This document shows positions 9,101-17,277 of a DNA stretch of 64,000 bases, in pieces. Source of the DNA: Lachnospiraceae bacterium (GTDB taxonomy: Bacteria; Bacillota; Clostridia; Lachnospirales; Lachnospiraceae); assembly GCA_017453065.1 (NCBI GenBank), contig JAFTKW010000018.1:46901-110900 (forward strand). Reading direction: 5' to 3'. The first letter of the stretch is position 1, and each line of letters begins with the position of its first letter. Below the pieces are notes generated by a model. That model was given only the letters and a program-made list of their open reading frames with translations, was not told where the DNA came from and searched no databases. The position numbers and the translations under genes were made by a program.

Positions 9101-9329
9101 AATCAGTAAGATTCAGACCATGCGTAAGGACAGTGACTTTGAGGTGACAGACCACATCAAGGTTGCTCTTACAGGCAATGCAGACCTTTGGGCTATCGTT
9201 TCCAAGAATCAGGATTCTATCGCAACTAAGGTATTGGCTGATGTGATGAATGACAGTGAGACCTACGCAATTTCCAAAGAATGGAATATCAATGGCATGA
9301 ATGTGACCATTAGCGTAGAAAAGGCATAA
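6153..9329 (+). CDS. ileS: Isoleucyl-tRNA synthetase
   Basis: 1058 residues. It attaches isoleucine to tRNA-Ile in the cytoplasm. Class I signatures are HIGH at 55-58 (GKPHIGHV) and KMSKS at 610-614. The editing domain (CP1) lies between, with the AWTTTPWTLPSN motif near 210-220. It has two Cys pairs, CPRCGT near 190 and CPKCGG near 525, likely zinc sites in inserted elements. The protein is longer than the ~920-residue classical bacterial IleRS and resembles the longer, eukaryote-like type 2 enzymes. The gene is transcribed from its own promoter under the Ile T-box and ends at a clear terminator. Confidence 0.97.
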   Translation: MYEKVTADLNFVEREKKVEQFWKDQDIFRKSMENRKEGPTYTFYDGPPTANGKPHIGHVLTRVIKDMIPRYRTMKGYMVPRKAGWDTHGLPVEIEVEKLLGLDGKDQIEEYGLEPFIDKCKESVWKYKGMWEDFSGTVGFWADMDDPYVTYHDDFIESEWWALSEIWKKDLLYKGFKIVPYCPRCGTPLSSQEVAQGYKDVKERSAIARFKVKGEDAYILAWTTTPWTLPSNVALCVNPVESYVKVNAADGYTYYMAEALLDTVLGKLAVKADPEKGVEAKAAYEIVEKYTGKDLEYKEYEPLFNFADEICAKQGKKAHFVTCDSYVTLTDGTGVVHIAPAFGEDDAKVGRNYDLPFVQLVDGKGEMTAETDYAGVFVKKADPMVLADLEKKGLLFDAPKFEHSYPHCWRCDTPLIYYARESWYIKETAVRDDLIRNNNTVNWIPDSIGKGRFGNWLENIQDWAISRNRYWGTPLNIWECECGYQHCVGSRAELAQMSGRPEDEKVELHRPYIDEVLLNCPKCGGKMHRVPEVIDCWFDSGAMPFAQHHYPFENKDLFEAQFPAQFISEAVDQTRGWFHSLMAISTLLFNKSPYENVIVLGHVQDENGQKMSKSKGNAVDPFDALQTYGADAIRWYFYINSAPWLPNRFHGNAVQEGQRKFMGTLWNTYAFFVLYANIDNFDATKYTLEYDKLSVMDKWLLSKLNSLITEVDTHLDNYRIPETARALQDFVDEMSNWYVRRSRERFWAKGMEQDKINAYMTLYTALVTVSKLAAPMIPFMTEDIYRNLVKSIDETAPESVHLCDFPVADPAMVDKELEASMEEVLNAVVMGRACRNTANIKNRQPIGTMFIKAQAQLDDFYVQIIEEELNVKSVVFTDDVRNFTTYTFKPQLRTVGPKYGKQLGGIQKELAGLDGNAAMDELNEKGMLTFQVGDVTVELTKDDLLIDMSQKEGYVSEEDHGMIVVLDTNLTEELLEEGYVLEVISKIQTMRKDSDFEVTDHIKVALTGNADLWAIVSKNQDSIATKVLADVMNDSETYAISKEWNINGMNVTISVEKA

Positions 9330-9347
9330 ATTTCCAACTAAAATAGA

Positions 9348-9388
9348 GGAAGAATACTTGTTAAAATGACAGGTATTCTTCCTTTTTT
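9348..9388 (+). terminator. Terminator of ileS
   Basis: GGAAGAATACTT (9348-9359) pairs with AGGTATTCTTCC (9371-9382) with one wobble, followed by six T. Confidence 0.9.
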
Positions 9389-9456
9389 GTCATATATGTG
9401 ATAAAATAGATGAAATGTATTCAATACCACAAATATTACTTCTTAGGAGGCAAAAG

Positions 9457-11931
9457 ATGAGTACCCTGAATCAATTTGACAAAGAGTTATTTAAAAGAAG
9501 TGTTCTATATAATGTAAAGACATTGTACCGTAAGACCATTGATGAGGTTACGCCTCAGCAGTTGTTCCAGGCGGTTGGCTATGCTGTAAAGGATGCCATC
9601 GTGGACAACTGGATGGAAACACAGAAGGCTTATGAAAAGCAGGACCCTAAGACGGTTTACTACCTTTCTATGGAATTTTTGATGGGCAGAGCCTTAGGCA
9701 ACAACCTGATTAATTTGCAGGCTTATGGACAAGTGAAGGAAGCTTTGGAAGAACTGGGTCTTGACCTTAACTTGCTTGAAGACCAGGAGCCAGATGCAGC
9801 TCTTGGCAATGGCGGTCTTGGAAGACTGGCAGCATGCTTCCTTGATTCCTTGGCAACTCTTGGTTATCCAGCATACGGCTGTGGCATTCGTTATCGCTAC
9901 GGTATGTTCAAACAGGAAATCAGAGATGGTTATCAGGTAGAAGTGCCAGACAACTGGCTGGAAAATGGCAATCCATTTGAACTTCGCAGACCTGAATATA
10001 CCAAAGAAGTGAAATTTGGTGGCTACATTCATATGTACACAGATGCTGATGGAAAGAGTCATTTTGAACAGAAGAACTACCAGTCTGTAAAGGCTGTGCC
10101 ATATGACCTTCCTATCGTGGGTTATGGCAATGGCATTGTTAATACACTTCGTATCTGGGATGCGGAGCCAGTAGAGTGCTTCCAGCTTGACTCCTTTGAC
10201 AAGGGAGACTACCAGAAGGCAGTAGAGCAGGAGAACCTTGCAAGAAATATAGTGGAAGTTCTTTATCCAAACGACAATCATTATGCTGGCAAAGAGCTTC
10301 GCTTAAAACAGCAGTACTTCTTTATCTCTGCGTCCATTCAGGAGGCAGTGGCGAAGTATATGCGCCGCCACGACGACGTTCGTAAACTGCATGAAAAAGT
10401 CACCTTCCAGCTCAACGATACCCACCCAACCGTAACCATCGCTGAACTGATGCGTATTCTTATGGATGACTTTGGACTGGAGTGGGATGAGGCTTGGGAA
10501 GTAACCACCAAGACTTGTGCATATACCAACCATACTATTATGGCAGAAGCTTTGGAAAAATGGCCAATCGAACTTTTCTCCAGACTGCTTCCTAGAGTGT
10601 ATCAGATTGTAGAAGAAATCAACCGCAGATTTATCGTTGATATTGAGAATAAATACAAAAATGTGCCTGGTGTAAATGTTCAGGACAAGATTCGCAAGAT
10701 GGCTATCATTTACGATGGTCAGGTGAAGATGGCTCATTTGGCAATCGTGGCAGGCTACAGTGTAAACGGTGTTGCTAGACTTCACACAGAGATTCTCAAG
10801 AACCAGGAACTTAAGGATTTCTATGAGATGTTCCCTGAGAAGTTCAACAACAAGACCAACGGTATTACCCAGCGTAGATTCCTGCTTCATGGCAACCCAT
10901 TGCTCGCAGATTGGGTAACAGAGCACATCGGCGATGAGTGGATTACAGATTTGCCGGCCATCAACAAGCTTGCTATCTATGCAGACGATGAAAAGAGTCA
11001 GCAGGAATTCATGAACATCAAATATCGCAACAAGGTTCGCCTTGCAAAGTATATTCAGGAGCACAATGGAATCGAAGTAAATCCACGCTCTATCTTTGAT
11101 GTTCAGGTAAAGAGACTTCATGAGTACAAGCGTCAGCTGCTGAATATCCTTCATGTAATGTATCTTTACAACCAGATCAAAGACAATCCAGATATGGATT
11201 TTTATCCAAGAACCTTTATCTTTGGTGCCAAGGCGGCAGCAGGTTATCGCAATGCGAAGTTGACCATCAAACTCATCAATGCAGTTGCAGATGTGGTCAA
11301 CAATGACCCTGTGGTGAGAGATCGAATCAAGGTTGTATTTATTGAGAACTATCGTGTGTCCAATGCAGAGTGGATTTTTGCGGCAGCAGATGTATCTGAA
11401 CAGATTTCTACAGCAAGTAAAGAAGCATCTGGAACAGGAAACATGAAGTTCATGCTCAACGGCGCACTTACCATTGGAACTATGGATGGTGCCAACGTGG
11501 AAATTGTAGAGGAGGTTGGAGCAGAGCACGCCTTTATCTTTGGTCTGTCTTCCGATGAAGTAATCGCTTATGAGCAGAATGGCGGCTACTATCCAATGGA
11601 TATCTTCAACAATGATCAGGATATCCGCAGAGTGTTGATGCAGCTCATCAATGGAACCTATGGTGATCCTGAGTTGTTTAGACCTCTTTACAATTCTCTG
11701 CTCAATACACAGAGCACCGCTAAGGCAGATACCTACTTTATCCTGAAGGACTTCAAGGCCTACGCAGAAGCGCAGAAAAAAGTAGAGGAAGCCTACAAGA
11801 ATGAAAAAGGCTGGGCAAGAAGCGCAATTCTTAATGTGGCTTGCTCTGGCAAATTTACATCTGACCGTACGATTAAGCAGTACGTAGATGAAATCTGGCA
11901 TTTAGACCAGGTGACCTTAAAAAGAGGATAA
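9457..11931 (+). CDS. glgP: Glycogen/maltodextrin phosphorylase
   Basis: 824 residues from the ATG at 9457, chosen for the strong AGGAGG six bases before it. It removes terminal glucose from alpha-1,4-glucans with phosphate, giving glucose-1-phosphate. Family hallmarks: YYLSMEFLMGRALGNNL, ALGNGGLGRLAACFLDS, QLNDTHPT, VKRLHEYKRQLLN, and the pyridoxal-phosphate lysine K664 in EASGTGNMKFMLNGALT. The nearby cytosolic context gives no glycogen-synthesis operon, so it is a stand-alone degradation gene followed after 3 bases by the CapA-like gene, whose ribosome site lies in its last codons. Confidence 0.96.
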   Translation: MSTLNQFDKELFKRSVLYNVKTLYRKTIDEVTPQQLFQAVGYAVKDAIVDNWMETQKAYEKQDPKTVYYLSMEFLMGRALGNNLINLQAYGQVKEALEELGLDLNLLEDQEPDAALGNGGLGRLAACFLDSLATLGYPAYGCGIRYRYGMFKQEIRDGYQVEVPDNWLENGNPFELRRPEYTKEVKFGGYIHMYTDADGKSHFEQKNYQSVKAVPYDLPIVGYGNGIVNTLRIWDAEPVECFQLDSFDKGDYQKAVEQENLARNIVEVLYPNDNHYAGKELRLKQQYFFISASIQEAVAKYMRRHDDVRKLHEKVTFQLNDTHPTVTIAELMRILMDDFGLEWDEAWEVTTKTCAYTNHTIMAEALEKWPIELFSRLLPRVYQIVEEINRRFIVDIENKYKNVPGVNVQDKIRKMAIIYDGQVKMAHLAIVAGYSVNGVARLHTEILKNQELKDFYEMFPEKFNNKTNGITQRRFLLHGNPLLADWVTEHIGDEWITDLPAINKLAIYADDEKSQQEFMNIKYRNKVRLAKYIQEHNGIEVNPRSIFDVQVKRLHEYKRQLLNILHVMYLYNQIKDNPDMDFYPRTFIFGAKAAAGYRNAKLTIKLINAVADVVNNDPVVRDRIKVVFIENYRVSNAEWIFAAADVSEQISTASKEASGTGNMKFMLNGALTIGTMDGANVEIVEEVGAEHAFIFGLSSDEVIAYEQNGGYYPMDIFNNDQDIRRVLMQLINGTYGDPELFRPLYNSLLNTQSTAKADTYFILKDFKAYAEAQKKVEEAYKNEKGWARSAILNVACSGKFTSDRTIKQYVDEIWHLDQVTLKRG

Positions 11932-11934
11932 AAA

Positions 11935-13299
11935 ATGAAACGTTACTGGAAAATAATATCCTTTTCCCTGTTGGGTATTACATTAGGCATCGCAGTTGCA
12001 CTTGGAGCGTACCACTTTTTGCAGAAAGAGGCAGGCTCGGTAAGTGGAAGTGGCGATGCCATTTCCAATGCAGAGGGAAGTTTTGCGGATGCCAGTTCTG
12101 AGGCTGAAAGACTTGCAAAGGAAAGTATAGAAGCAGAGCGAAGGGAAGAGGAAAGACTAAATCAAATACAGGTCTGGCTGGAGAGTGGTGGTAGAGCGAC
12201 CATTCGAGAAGGACTTATCAAGGCTATGCATTTTGGCATGGAGACCTACATGGAAGCGGAGCCAGAGATTACACTGGTGATGGTAGGAGATGTATTGATG
12301 CATATGCGTGTCACAAATAGTGGCAAAAAGTCTGACGGAACCTACAATTATGACCATCTTTTTGAGCCTGTGAAGGAACTGATTTCAGAGGCAGATATAG
12401 CTTTGGTCAATCAGGAAGTGATTATGGGCGGCAAAGAGTTGGGCTATTCTGGATATCCCAGATTCAATACTGCCTATGAAGTAGGAGATGCTCTTGTGGC
12501 AGCAGGCTTTGATGTGGTGTTACATGCCACCAATCACACAGTGGACAAGGGAAAAGAAGGGGCAGTAAACTGTCTAAATTACTGGAAGGACAATCATCCG
12601 CAGATTGGAATTGTAGGTATGTACGCTTCACAGGAGGAGAGAGATACAACCTATGTTTATGAAAAGGACGGAATTCGAATTGCGATTTTAAACTATACCT
12701 ATGGAACCAACGGCTTACCTGTTCCAGAGGATATGCCATATCTGGTAAACCTGATGAAGGAAAAACTGATTAAAGAGGATATTAAGGCGGCCAAGGAAGT
12801 GGCAGACTTTGTAATCATTTGCCCTCATTGGGGAACAGAATATGTACACAAGGCAACCAAGAATCAAAGGAATTGGGCGAAATTTTTCATGGAGTGTGGG
12901 GCAGATTTGTGCATTGGTACCCACCCACATGTAATAGAGCCGGTAGAATGGATGGAGAATGAAGAAGGAGACCGAATGCTGGTCTACTATTCTCTGGGCA
13001 ATTTTGTTAATTCAACGGCCTCCACGGGGGAAGGCGTAGCCAACCGTATGCTTGGAGCCATGGCAACGGTGACTATAGCCAAAGACAGAAAAGACGGTAC
13101 GGTGTATATCAAAGAATATGGAGCAGAGCCTTTGGTGACCTATGTGCCAAACTCTGGCAAAGCCATTGCGACCATGCATTTGGATGATTTTACAGATGAA
13201 TTGGCTTTAAAGAGCATGACCTATCAAAAAGACGCAAACTTTAGTGTGGAATTCCTACAACAGTTGTGGCAGGAAGTGATGGGAAATTTGCCAAATTAG
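11935..13299 (+). CDS. CapA family metallophosphatase-like protein
   Basis: 454 residues. An N-terminal hydrophobic helix (about 7-29) works as a signal anchor, followed by a low-complexity Ser/Ala/Glu linker. The CapA (PGA_cap) domain covers about 115-400, with motifs of the calcineurin-like fold: VGDVLMH, LVNQEV, HATNHTVDKG, CPHWGTEY, GTHPHVIEP and YYSLGNFVNS. The family was named for poly-gamma-glutamate capsule synthesis, but many members occur without capBC, as here, and their role is not settled. The domain would act outside the membrane. It begins 3 bases after glgP and is probably translated from the same mRNA, although no functional link is evident. Confidence 0.9.
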   Translation: MKRYWKIISFSLLGITLGIAVALGAYHFLQKEAGSVSGSGDAISNAEGSFADASSEAERLAKESIEAERREEERLNQIQVWLESGGRATIREGLIKAMHFGMETYMEAEPEITLVMVGDVLMHMRVTNSGKKSDGTYNYDHLFEPVKELISEADIALVNQEVIMGGKELGYSGYPRFNTAYEVGDALVAAGFDVVLHATNHTVDKGKEGAVNCLNYWKDNHPQIGIVGMYASQEERDTTYVYEKDGIRIAILNYTYGTNGLPVPEDMPYLVNLMKEKLIKEDIKAAKEVADFVIICPHWGTEYVHKATKNQRNWAKFFMECGADLCIGTHPHVIEPVEWMENEEGDRMLVYYSLGNFVNSTASTGEGVANRMLGAMATVTIAKDRKDGTVYIKEYGAEPLVTYVPNSGKAIATMHLDDFTDELALKSMTYQKDANFSVEFLQQLWQEVMGNLPN

Positions 13300-13302
13300 A
13301 CA

Positions 13303-13361
13303 TTGCAAGAGCAAAAGCTTTACTATATAATAAGTCCAAATACACTTTTTGATAGTAAAGC
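13303..13361 (+). promoter_or_regulatory. Promoter with flanking 10-bp inverted repeat, before the hydratase gene
   Basis: TTGCAA (13303-13308), 17-base spacer, TATAAT (13326-13331). GCTTTACTAT (13317-13326) recurs as the exact reverse complement ATAGTAAAGC (13352-13361), so one arm overlaps the -10 box and the other lies about 15 bases into the transcript. This is the arrangement of a repressor operator or of a 5' mRNA stem. Confidence 0.65.
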
Positions 13362-13388
13362 GTTAAATTGACATAAAGGGAGGATATT

Positions 13389-15728
13389 ATGATTAAATTA
13401 CTTAACGGCGGTGCATATCTGGTAAATGGCACAGAAATCGTGGTGGACGATAGCCAGGCGGCAGCAGCACTAAAGGCGAAAACAGGTAAAGAGATTTCGA
13501 AAGAAGAGGCAAGCAAGCAGACCATTGCTTATGATATTTTGCAAAGTCATAATACCTCTGGAAATATGGAGAAACTCCGTATTCGTTTTGACAAACTGAC
13601 ATCCCATGATATTACCTTCGTAGGAATCATTCAGACGGCGAGAGCATCAGGACTTGAAAAGTTCCCAATGCCATACGTGCTTACCAACTGCCACAACTCT
13701 CTTTGTGCAGTTGGTGGAACCATCAACGAGGATGACCATCTCTTTGGATTGACCTGCGCTAAGAAATATGGCGGAGTGTATGTTCCACCTCATCAGGCTG
13801 TTATTCACCAGTTTGCAAGAGAAATGCTTGCAGGTGGTGGTAAGATGATTTTGGGTTCCGACTCTCACACCAGATATGGTGCTCTTGGCACCATGGCTAT
13901 GGGTGAAGGTGGTCCTGAACTTGTAAAGCAGCTTTTGAATCAGACCTATGACATCAATATGCCAGGCGTTGTAGCAGTCTATTTGACAGGCAAACCAGTG
14001 ATGGGTGTTGGTCCTCAGGACGTGGCACTTGCTATCATCGGTGCGGTATTCAAAAACGGCTATGTGAAGAATAAAGTGATGGAATTTGTAGGGCCAGGTG
14101 TGGCATCTCTTTCTGCCGATTTCCGTATCGGTATCGATGTTATGACTACAGAGACCACTTGTCTTTCTTCTATTTGGCAGACAGACGATGAAATCAAAGA
14201 ATTCTACGAGATTCACGGTAGAAGTGAAGAATACAAAGAACTTATGCCAGGACAGGTGGCTTACTACGATGGACTGATTGAGGTTGATTTGTCCAAGATT
14301 CGTCCTATGATTGCAATGCCATTCCACCCAAGCAATACGTATACCATTGAAGAACTCAATGCAAACTTAGAAGACATCTTGGCTGAAACAGAGAAAAAAG
14401 CCTTGGTAAGTTTGGACGGTGCGGTAGAGTATCATCTTCGCGACAAGATTAAGAACGGCAGATTCCAGGTAGATCAGGGTATCATCGCTGGATGTGCAGG
14501 TGGTGGATTTGAAAACATTTGTGCAGCAGCAGATATTTTGAAGGGCAAGTATATTGGTGCGGACGAGTTTACACTCAGCGTTTATCCTGCATCTATGCCA
14601 GTATATATGGAACTGATTAAGAATGGCTGTGCAGCAACCATCCTTGAGACAGGTGCAGTTATGAAGACTGCATTCTGCGGACCTTGCTTTGGCGCAGGAG
14701 ATACACCAGCAAACAATGCCTTTAGTATTCGCCATTCCACCAGAAACTTCCCTAACAGAGAAGGTTCTAAGCTGCAGAATGGCCAGATTTCTTCTGTGGC
14801 TCTTATGGATGCAAGATCCATCGCAGCAACAGCAGCAAATCAGGGTATCTTGACACCTGCTACTGAGTTTGATGGTCAGATGGGCAAATACAAATATCAC
14901 TTTGACAGTAACATTTATGCAAATAGAGTATTCGACTCCAAGGGAGTGGCAAATCCAGAGCAGGAAATTCATTTTGGTCCAAACATCAAGGACTGGCCAG
15001 CAATGGGAGCACTTCCGGAGAACATGGTGCTTCAGGTAGTGTCTGAGATTCATGATCCAGTTACCACAACAGATGAACTGATTCCATCTGGAGAGACTTC
15101 TTCCTATCGTTCCAACCCTCTGGGGCTTGCGGAATTTACACTGAGCCGTAAGGATCCTGAGTATGTAGGTAAAGCGAAGAAGATTCAGGCAGCACAGGCA
15201 GCCTTGATGGATGGCAAATGTCCAGGAGAGGCATGCCCAGAACTGGATTTGAAATCTGTGTTTGATGCGATTTCCAAGGAATTCCCTGAATTCCCAGGAA
15301 TGGTTGAATCATCCTACCGTCAGCAGCAGAGTGCTCTTGTGCCACGTGCGCTTGGCTTTGGTTCCACTATCTTTGCAGTGAAGCCAGGAGATGGTTCCGC
15401 GAGAGAACAGGCAGCGTCTTGCCAGAAGGTACTTGGAGGTTGGGCAAACATTGCCAATGAATATGCGACCAAGAGATATCGTTCTAATTTGATCAACTGG
15501 GGTATGCTTCCATTCCTCATTGAAGAAGGGGAGCTTCCTTTTGCAAAGGATGATTACCTCTTTATTCCAGACGTGCGTAAGGCAGTAGAGGAAAAGGCTA
15601 GCGAGATCACTGCTTATGCTGTGGGTAAGGAGGGCCTTAAAGCCTTCACTTTAAGACTGGGTGAACTGACAGATGAGGAGAGACAGATTATTCTCAAAGG
15701 CTGTCTGATTAACTACAATAGAATTTAA
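13389..15728 (+). CDS. Aconitase-family hydratase (YbhJ-like)
   Basis: 779 residues. It has the [4Fe-4S] aconitase fold with three candidate cluster cysteines, one in [13 protein letters not shown] and two in [10 protein letters not shown]. The loop [14 protein letters not shown] carries the family Asp-Ser-His. The usual SCTN motif is replaced by GCAGGG, and overall it resembles the YbhJ-type branch of putative hydratases more than AcnA, AcnB or LeuC. Citrate-to-isocitrate activity is therefore possible but not assured. A GGGAGG ribosome site precedes ATG. It is monocistronic, between a palindromic promoter and a terminator; no citrate synthase or isocitrate dehydrogenase gene is adjacent. 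Confidence 0.85.
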   Translation: MIKLLNGGAYLVNGTEIVVDDSQAAAALKAKTGKEISKEEASKQTIAYDILQSHNTSGNMEKLRIRFDKLTSHDITFVGIIQTARASGLEKFPMPYVLTNCHNSLCAVGGTINEDDHLFGLTCAKKYGGVYVPPHQAVIHQFAREMLAGGGKMILGSDSHTRYGALGTMAMGEGGPELVKQLLNQTYDINMPGVVAVYLTGKPVMGVGPQDVALAIIGAVFKNGYVKNKVMEFVGPGVASLSADFRIGIDVMTTETTCLSSIWQTDDEIKEFYEIHGRSEEYKELMPGQVAYYDGLIEVDLSKIRPMIAMPFHPSNTYTIEELNANLEDILAETEKKALVSLDGAVEYHLRDKIKNGRFQVDQGIIAGCAGGGFENICAAADILKGKYIGADEFTLSVYPASMPVYMELIKNGCAATILETGAVMKTAFCGPCFGAGDTPANNAFSIRHSTRNFPNREGSKLQNGQISSVALMDARSIAATAANQGILTPATEFDGQMGKYKYHFDSNIYANRVFDSKGVANPEQEIHFGPNIKDWPAMGALPENMVLQVVSEIHDPVTTTDELIPSGETSSYRSNPLGLAEFTLSRKDPEYVGKAKKIQAAQAALMDGKCPGEACPELDLKSVFDAISKEFPEFPGMVESSYRQQQSALVPRALGFGSTIFAVKPGDGSAREQAASCQKVLGGWANIANEYATKRYRSNLINWGMLPFLIEEGELPFAKDDYLFIPDVRKAVEEKASEITAYAVGKEGLKAFTLRLGELTDEERQIILKGCLINYNRI

Positions 15729-15831
15729 TTCTCAATAAAACTAAATATTATTTGGGAAATGCCGATATATGTTGTACAAAAGAAACTGGCCAGTGACTTT
15801 TGAGACAACAAATTAACATTTGCCATGGAAG

Positions 15832-15873
15832 GGTATGCTAGAGAACAAGAAGTTCTAGGGCATACCTTTTTTT
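15832..15873 (+). terminator. Terminator of the hydratase gene
   Basis: GGTATGC...AGAAC (15832-15846) pairs with GTTCT...GCATACC (15852-15866): two stems of 5 and 8 bp separated by a small internal loop, then seven T. Confidence 0.85.
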
Positions 15874-15895
15874 CTAAAATGTATGCTTTGCATAC

Positions 15896-16005
15896 GAGAT
15901 GCGCAGCTCGCAATGTGGAATTTAGCCGCGAAGCAGCTTTGCTCGCGCGCGTGAGTTTTCGAGGGAAACTCAATTAGATGGGTTGTGAAATGGTAAATTT
16001 AATGC
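15896..16005 (+). repeat. 110-bp hairpin-rich intergenic element, copy A
   Basis: Starts GAGATGCGCA and ends near TTTAATGC. It contains an inverted repeat GAGTTTTC/GAAACTC and a G/C-rich stretch with TCGCGCGCG, then the conserved block ATGGGTTGTGAAATGGT. A related element of 109 bases lies at 62581-62689 with the same order of blocks. A separate hairpin GTATGCTTTGCATAC (15881-15895) precedes it. No open reading frame of note lies in the 15729-16032 gap; apart from the terminator and this element I see nothing else. Confidence 0.55.
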
Positions 16006-16032
16006 ACGCTATGCGTAGAAAGAGAGGAGAAC

Positions 16033-17175
16033 TTGAAAATTGATTCCAGCACAATAGGAATGGAATCCGCTAGAAGATATCAATCTTCATCTACCAGAGT
16101 GAGTAGATTTAGCGTAATGGATTACGCACAGGCCAAGGCGACAGAGGAAGCCTTTACAGCAAATGGCGGGAATACCATGCTTGGCGAAAGTACTACAGAA
16201 GATGGCATGGATGGGCAGTCCGCCACAAAGGACGGAAATGAGGTGTTTAAATGGACCGATTTGGATACCTTACAGCAAAGATTCGGTCGCATCAGTGCAA
16301 ACAAGATTTCACTGAGGGAGCAGAGCAGCACAGTAGAAAGCTTCAGGCAACTGAGCCTGCGATTTATTTTCAACCTGATGTTTGGTAGAGAAAGAACCAA
16401 TAGCTTTTTGGGTGATGAGGGGACGACTACAACCATGGATGCAGAGGCAGACCCTACTCAGCTAGGTGTTTCCAATCTTTCGGGCAGTGAACTTGGAAGT
16501 GGAAAGGTACTGGTATATTCCAGATCAATCAGTTTTTATGAAAGTGAGCAAACTTCTTTCTGTGCGTCGGGAAGCGTAAGGACGGCAGATGGAAGGGAGA
16601 TTTCCTTCAATGTGGACGTTTCTATGAGCAGAGAATTTTCAGCCCAGTATGAGGAGGAATTTGGATTTGCCAATATTCAGACCTGTGATCCATTGGTGCT
16701 CAATTTCGATGGTGATGTGACTCAGATTACAGATCAGACTTTTTATTTTGATTTGGATCAGGATGGTCAGAAAGAGGCCATAGGCAAACTAGGTAACGGC
16801 AGTGGATACCTTTCACTGGATTTGGATGGAAATGGAGTTATTGACGATGGCTCTGAACTGTTTGGAACTAAGAGTGGTGATGGGTTTGGCGATTTGTCGG
16901 CCTATGATGAGGACGGCAACGGCTGGATTGATGAAAACGACAGCGTATGGTCTAAGCTAAAGATTTGGTGTAAATCTCCTACAGAGGATAAACTTTATAC
17001 TCTGGCAGACAAAGGAGTTGGAGCAATCTGCCTAAGCAATGCTTCCACAGATTTTACGCTGCAAACAGAGGGAAAAGCGGGTGGAATTGTACGCAAAACT
17101 GGCGTTTTTTTGTATGAAAATGGACATGCTGGAACCATCCAGCATGTAGATATGGTAAAGCAATACCTGGCATAA
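16033..17175 (+). CDS. EF-hand-like calcium-binding protein of unknown function
   Basis: 380 residues from a TTG start at 16033, supported by AGAGGAGA five bases upstream. No signal peptide. Residues 1-130 are polar and Ser/Thr-rich (MKIDSSTIGMESARRYQSS). The C-terminal half carries Asp-rich calcium-loop motifs in series: DLDQDGQKEAIG, LDLDGNGVIDDGSELFG and YDEDGNGWIDENDSVW. The same motif train is found in the C-terminal parts of large RTX-type secreted proteins. The protein could be exported by a route without a cleaved signal, but this is speculation. I do not know its function. It follows repeat element A. Confidence 0.8.
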   Translation: MKIDSSTIGMESARRYQSSSTRVSRFSVMDYAQAKATEEAFTANGGNTMLGESTTEDGMDGQSATKDGNEVFKWTDLDTLQQRFGRISANKISLREQSSTVESFRQLSLRFIFNLMFGRERTNSFLGDEGTTTTMDAEADPTQLGVSNLSGSELGSGKVLVYSRSISFYESEQTSFCASGSVRTADGREISFNVDVSMSREFSAQYEEEFGFANIQTCDPLVLNFDGDVTQITDQTFYFDLDQDGQKEAIGKLGNGSGYLSLDLDGNGVIDDGSELFGTKSGDGFGDLSAYDEDGNGWIDENDSVWSKLKIWCKSPTEDKLYTLADKGVGAICLSNASTDFTLQTEGKAGGIVRKTGVFLYENGHAGTIQHVDMVKQYLA

Positions 17176-17277
17176 TTGCGAAAGGCTCTTCTTTTTTGAA
17201 TAAAGATTCCAAAAGAGGCAAAAACTATCTTTGAAAGATTTAAGTGGAGGCAGTTTTGCACTCAGATTGGAGTAAGT

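Noticed and set aside
7704-9155. A 483-codon minus-strand frame inside ileS
   Set aside because: Composition is Cys/His/Val-biased without domain motifs; ileS accounts for the sequence.
10303-11901. A 532-codon minus-strand frame inside glgP
   Set aside because: No start site or motif; Cys/Ile-rich shadow of glgP.
15874-16032. Element A as merely a second terminator of the hydratase gene
   Set aside because: It lacks a T-run and has a related copy in the same order of blocks near 62.6 kb.
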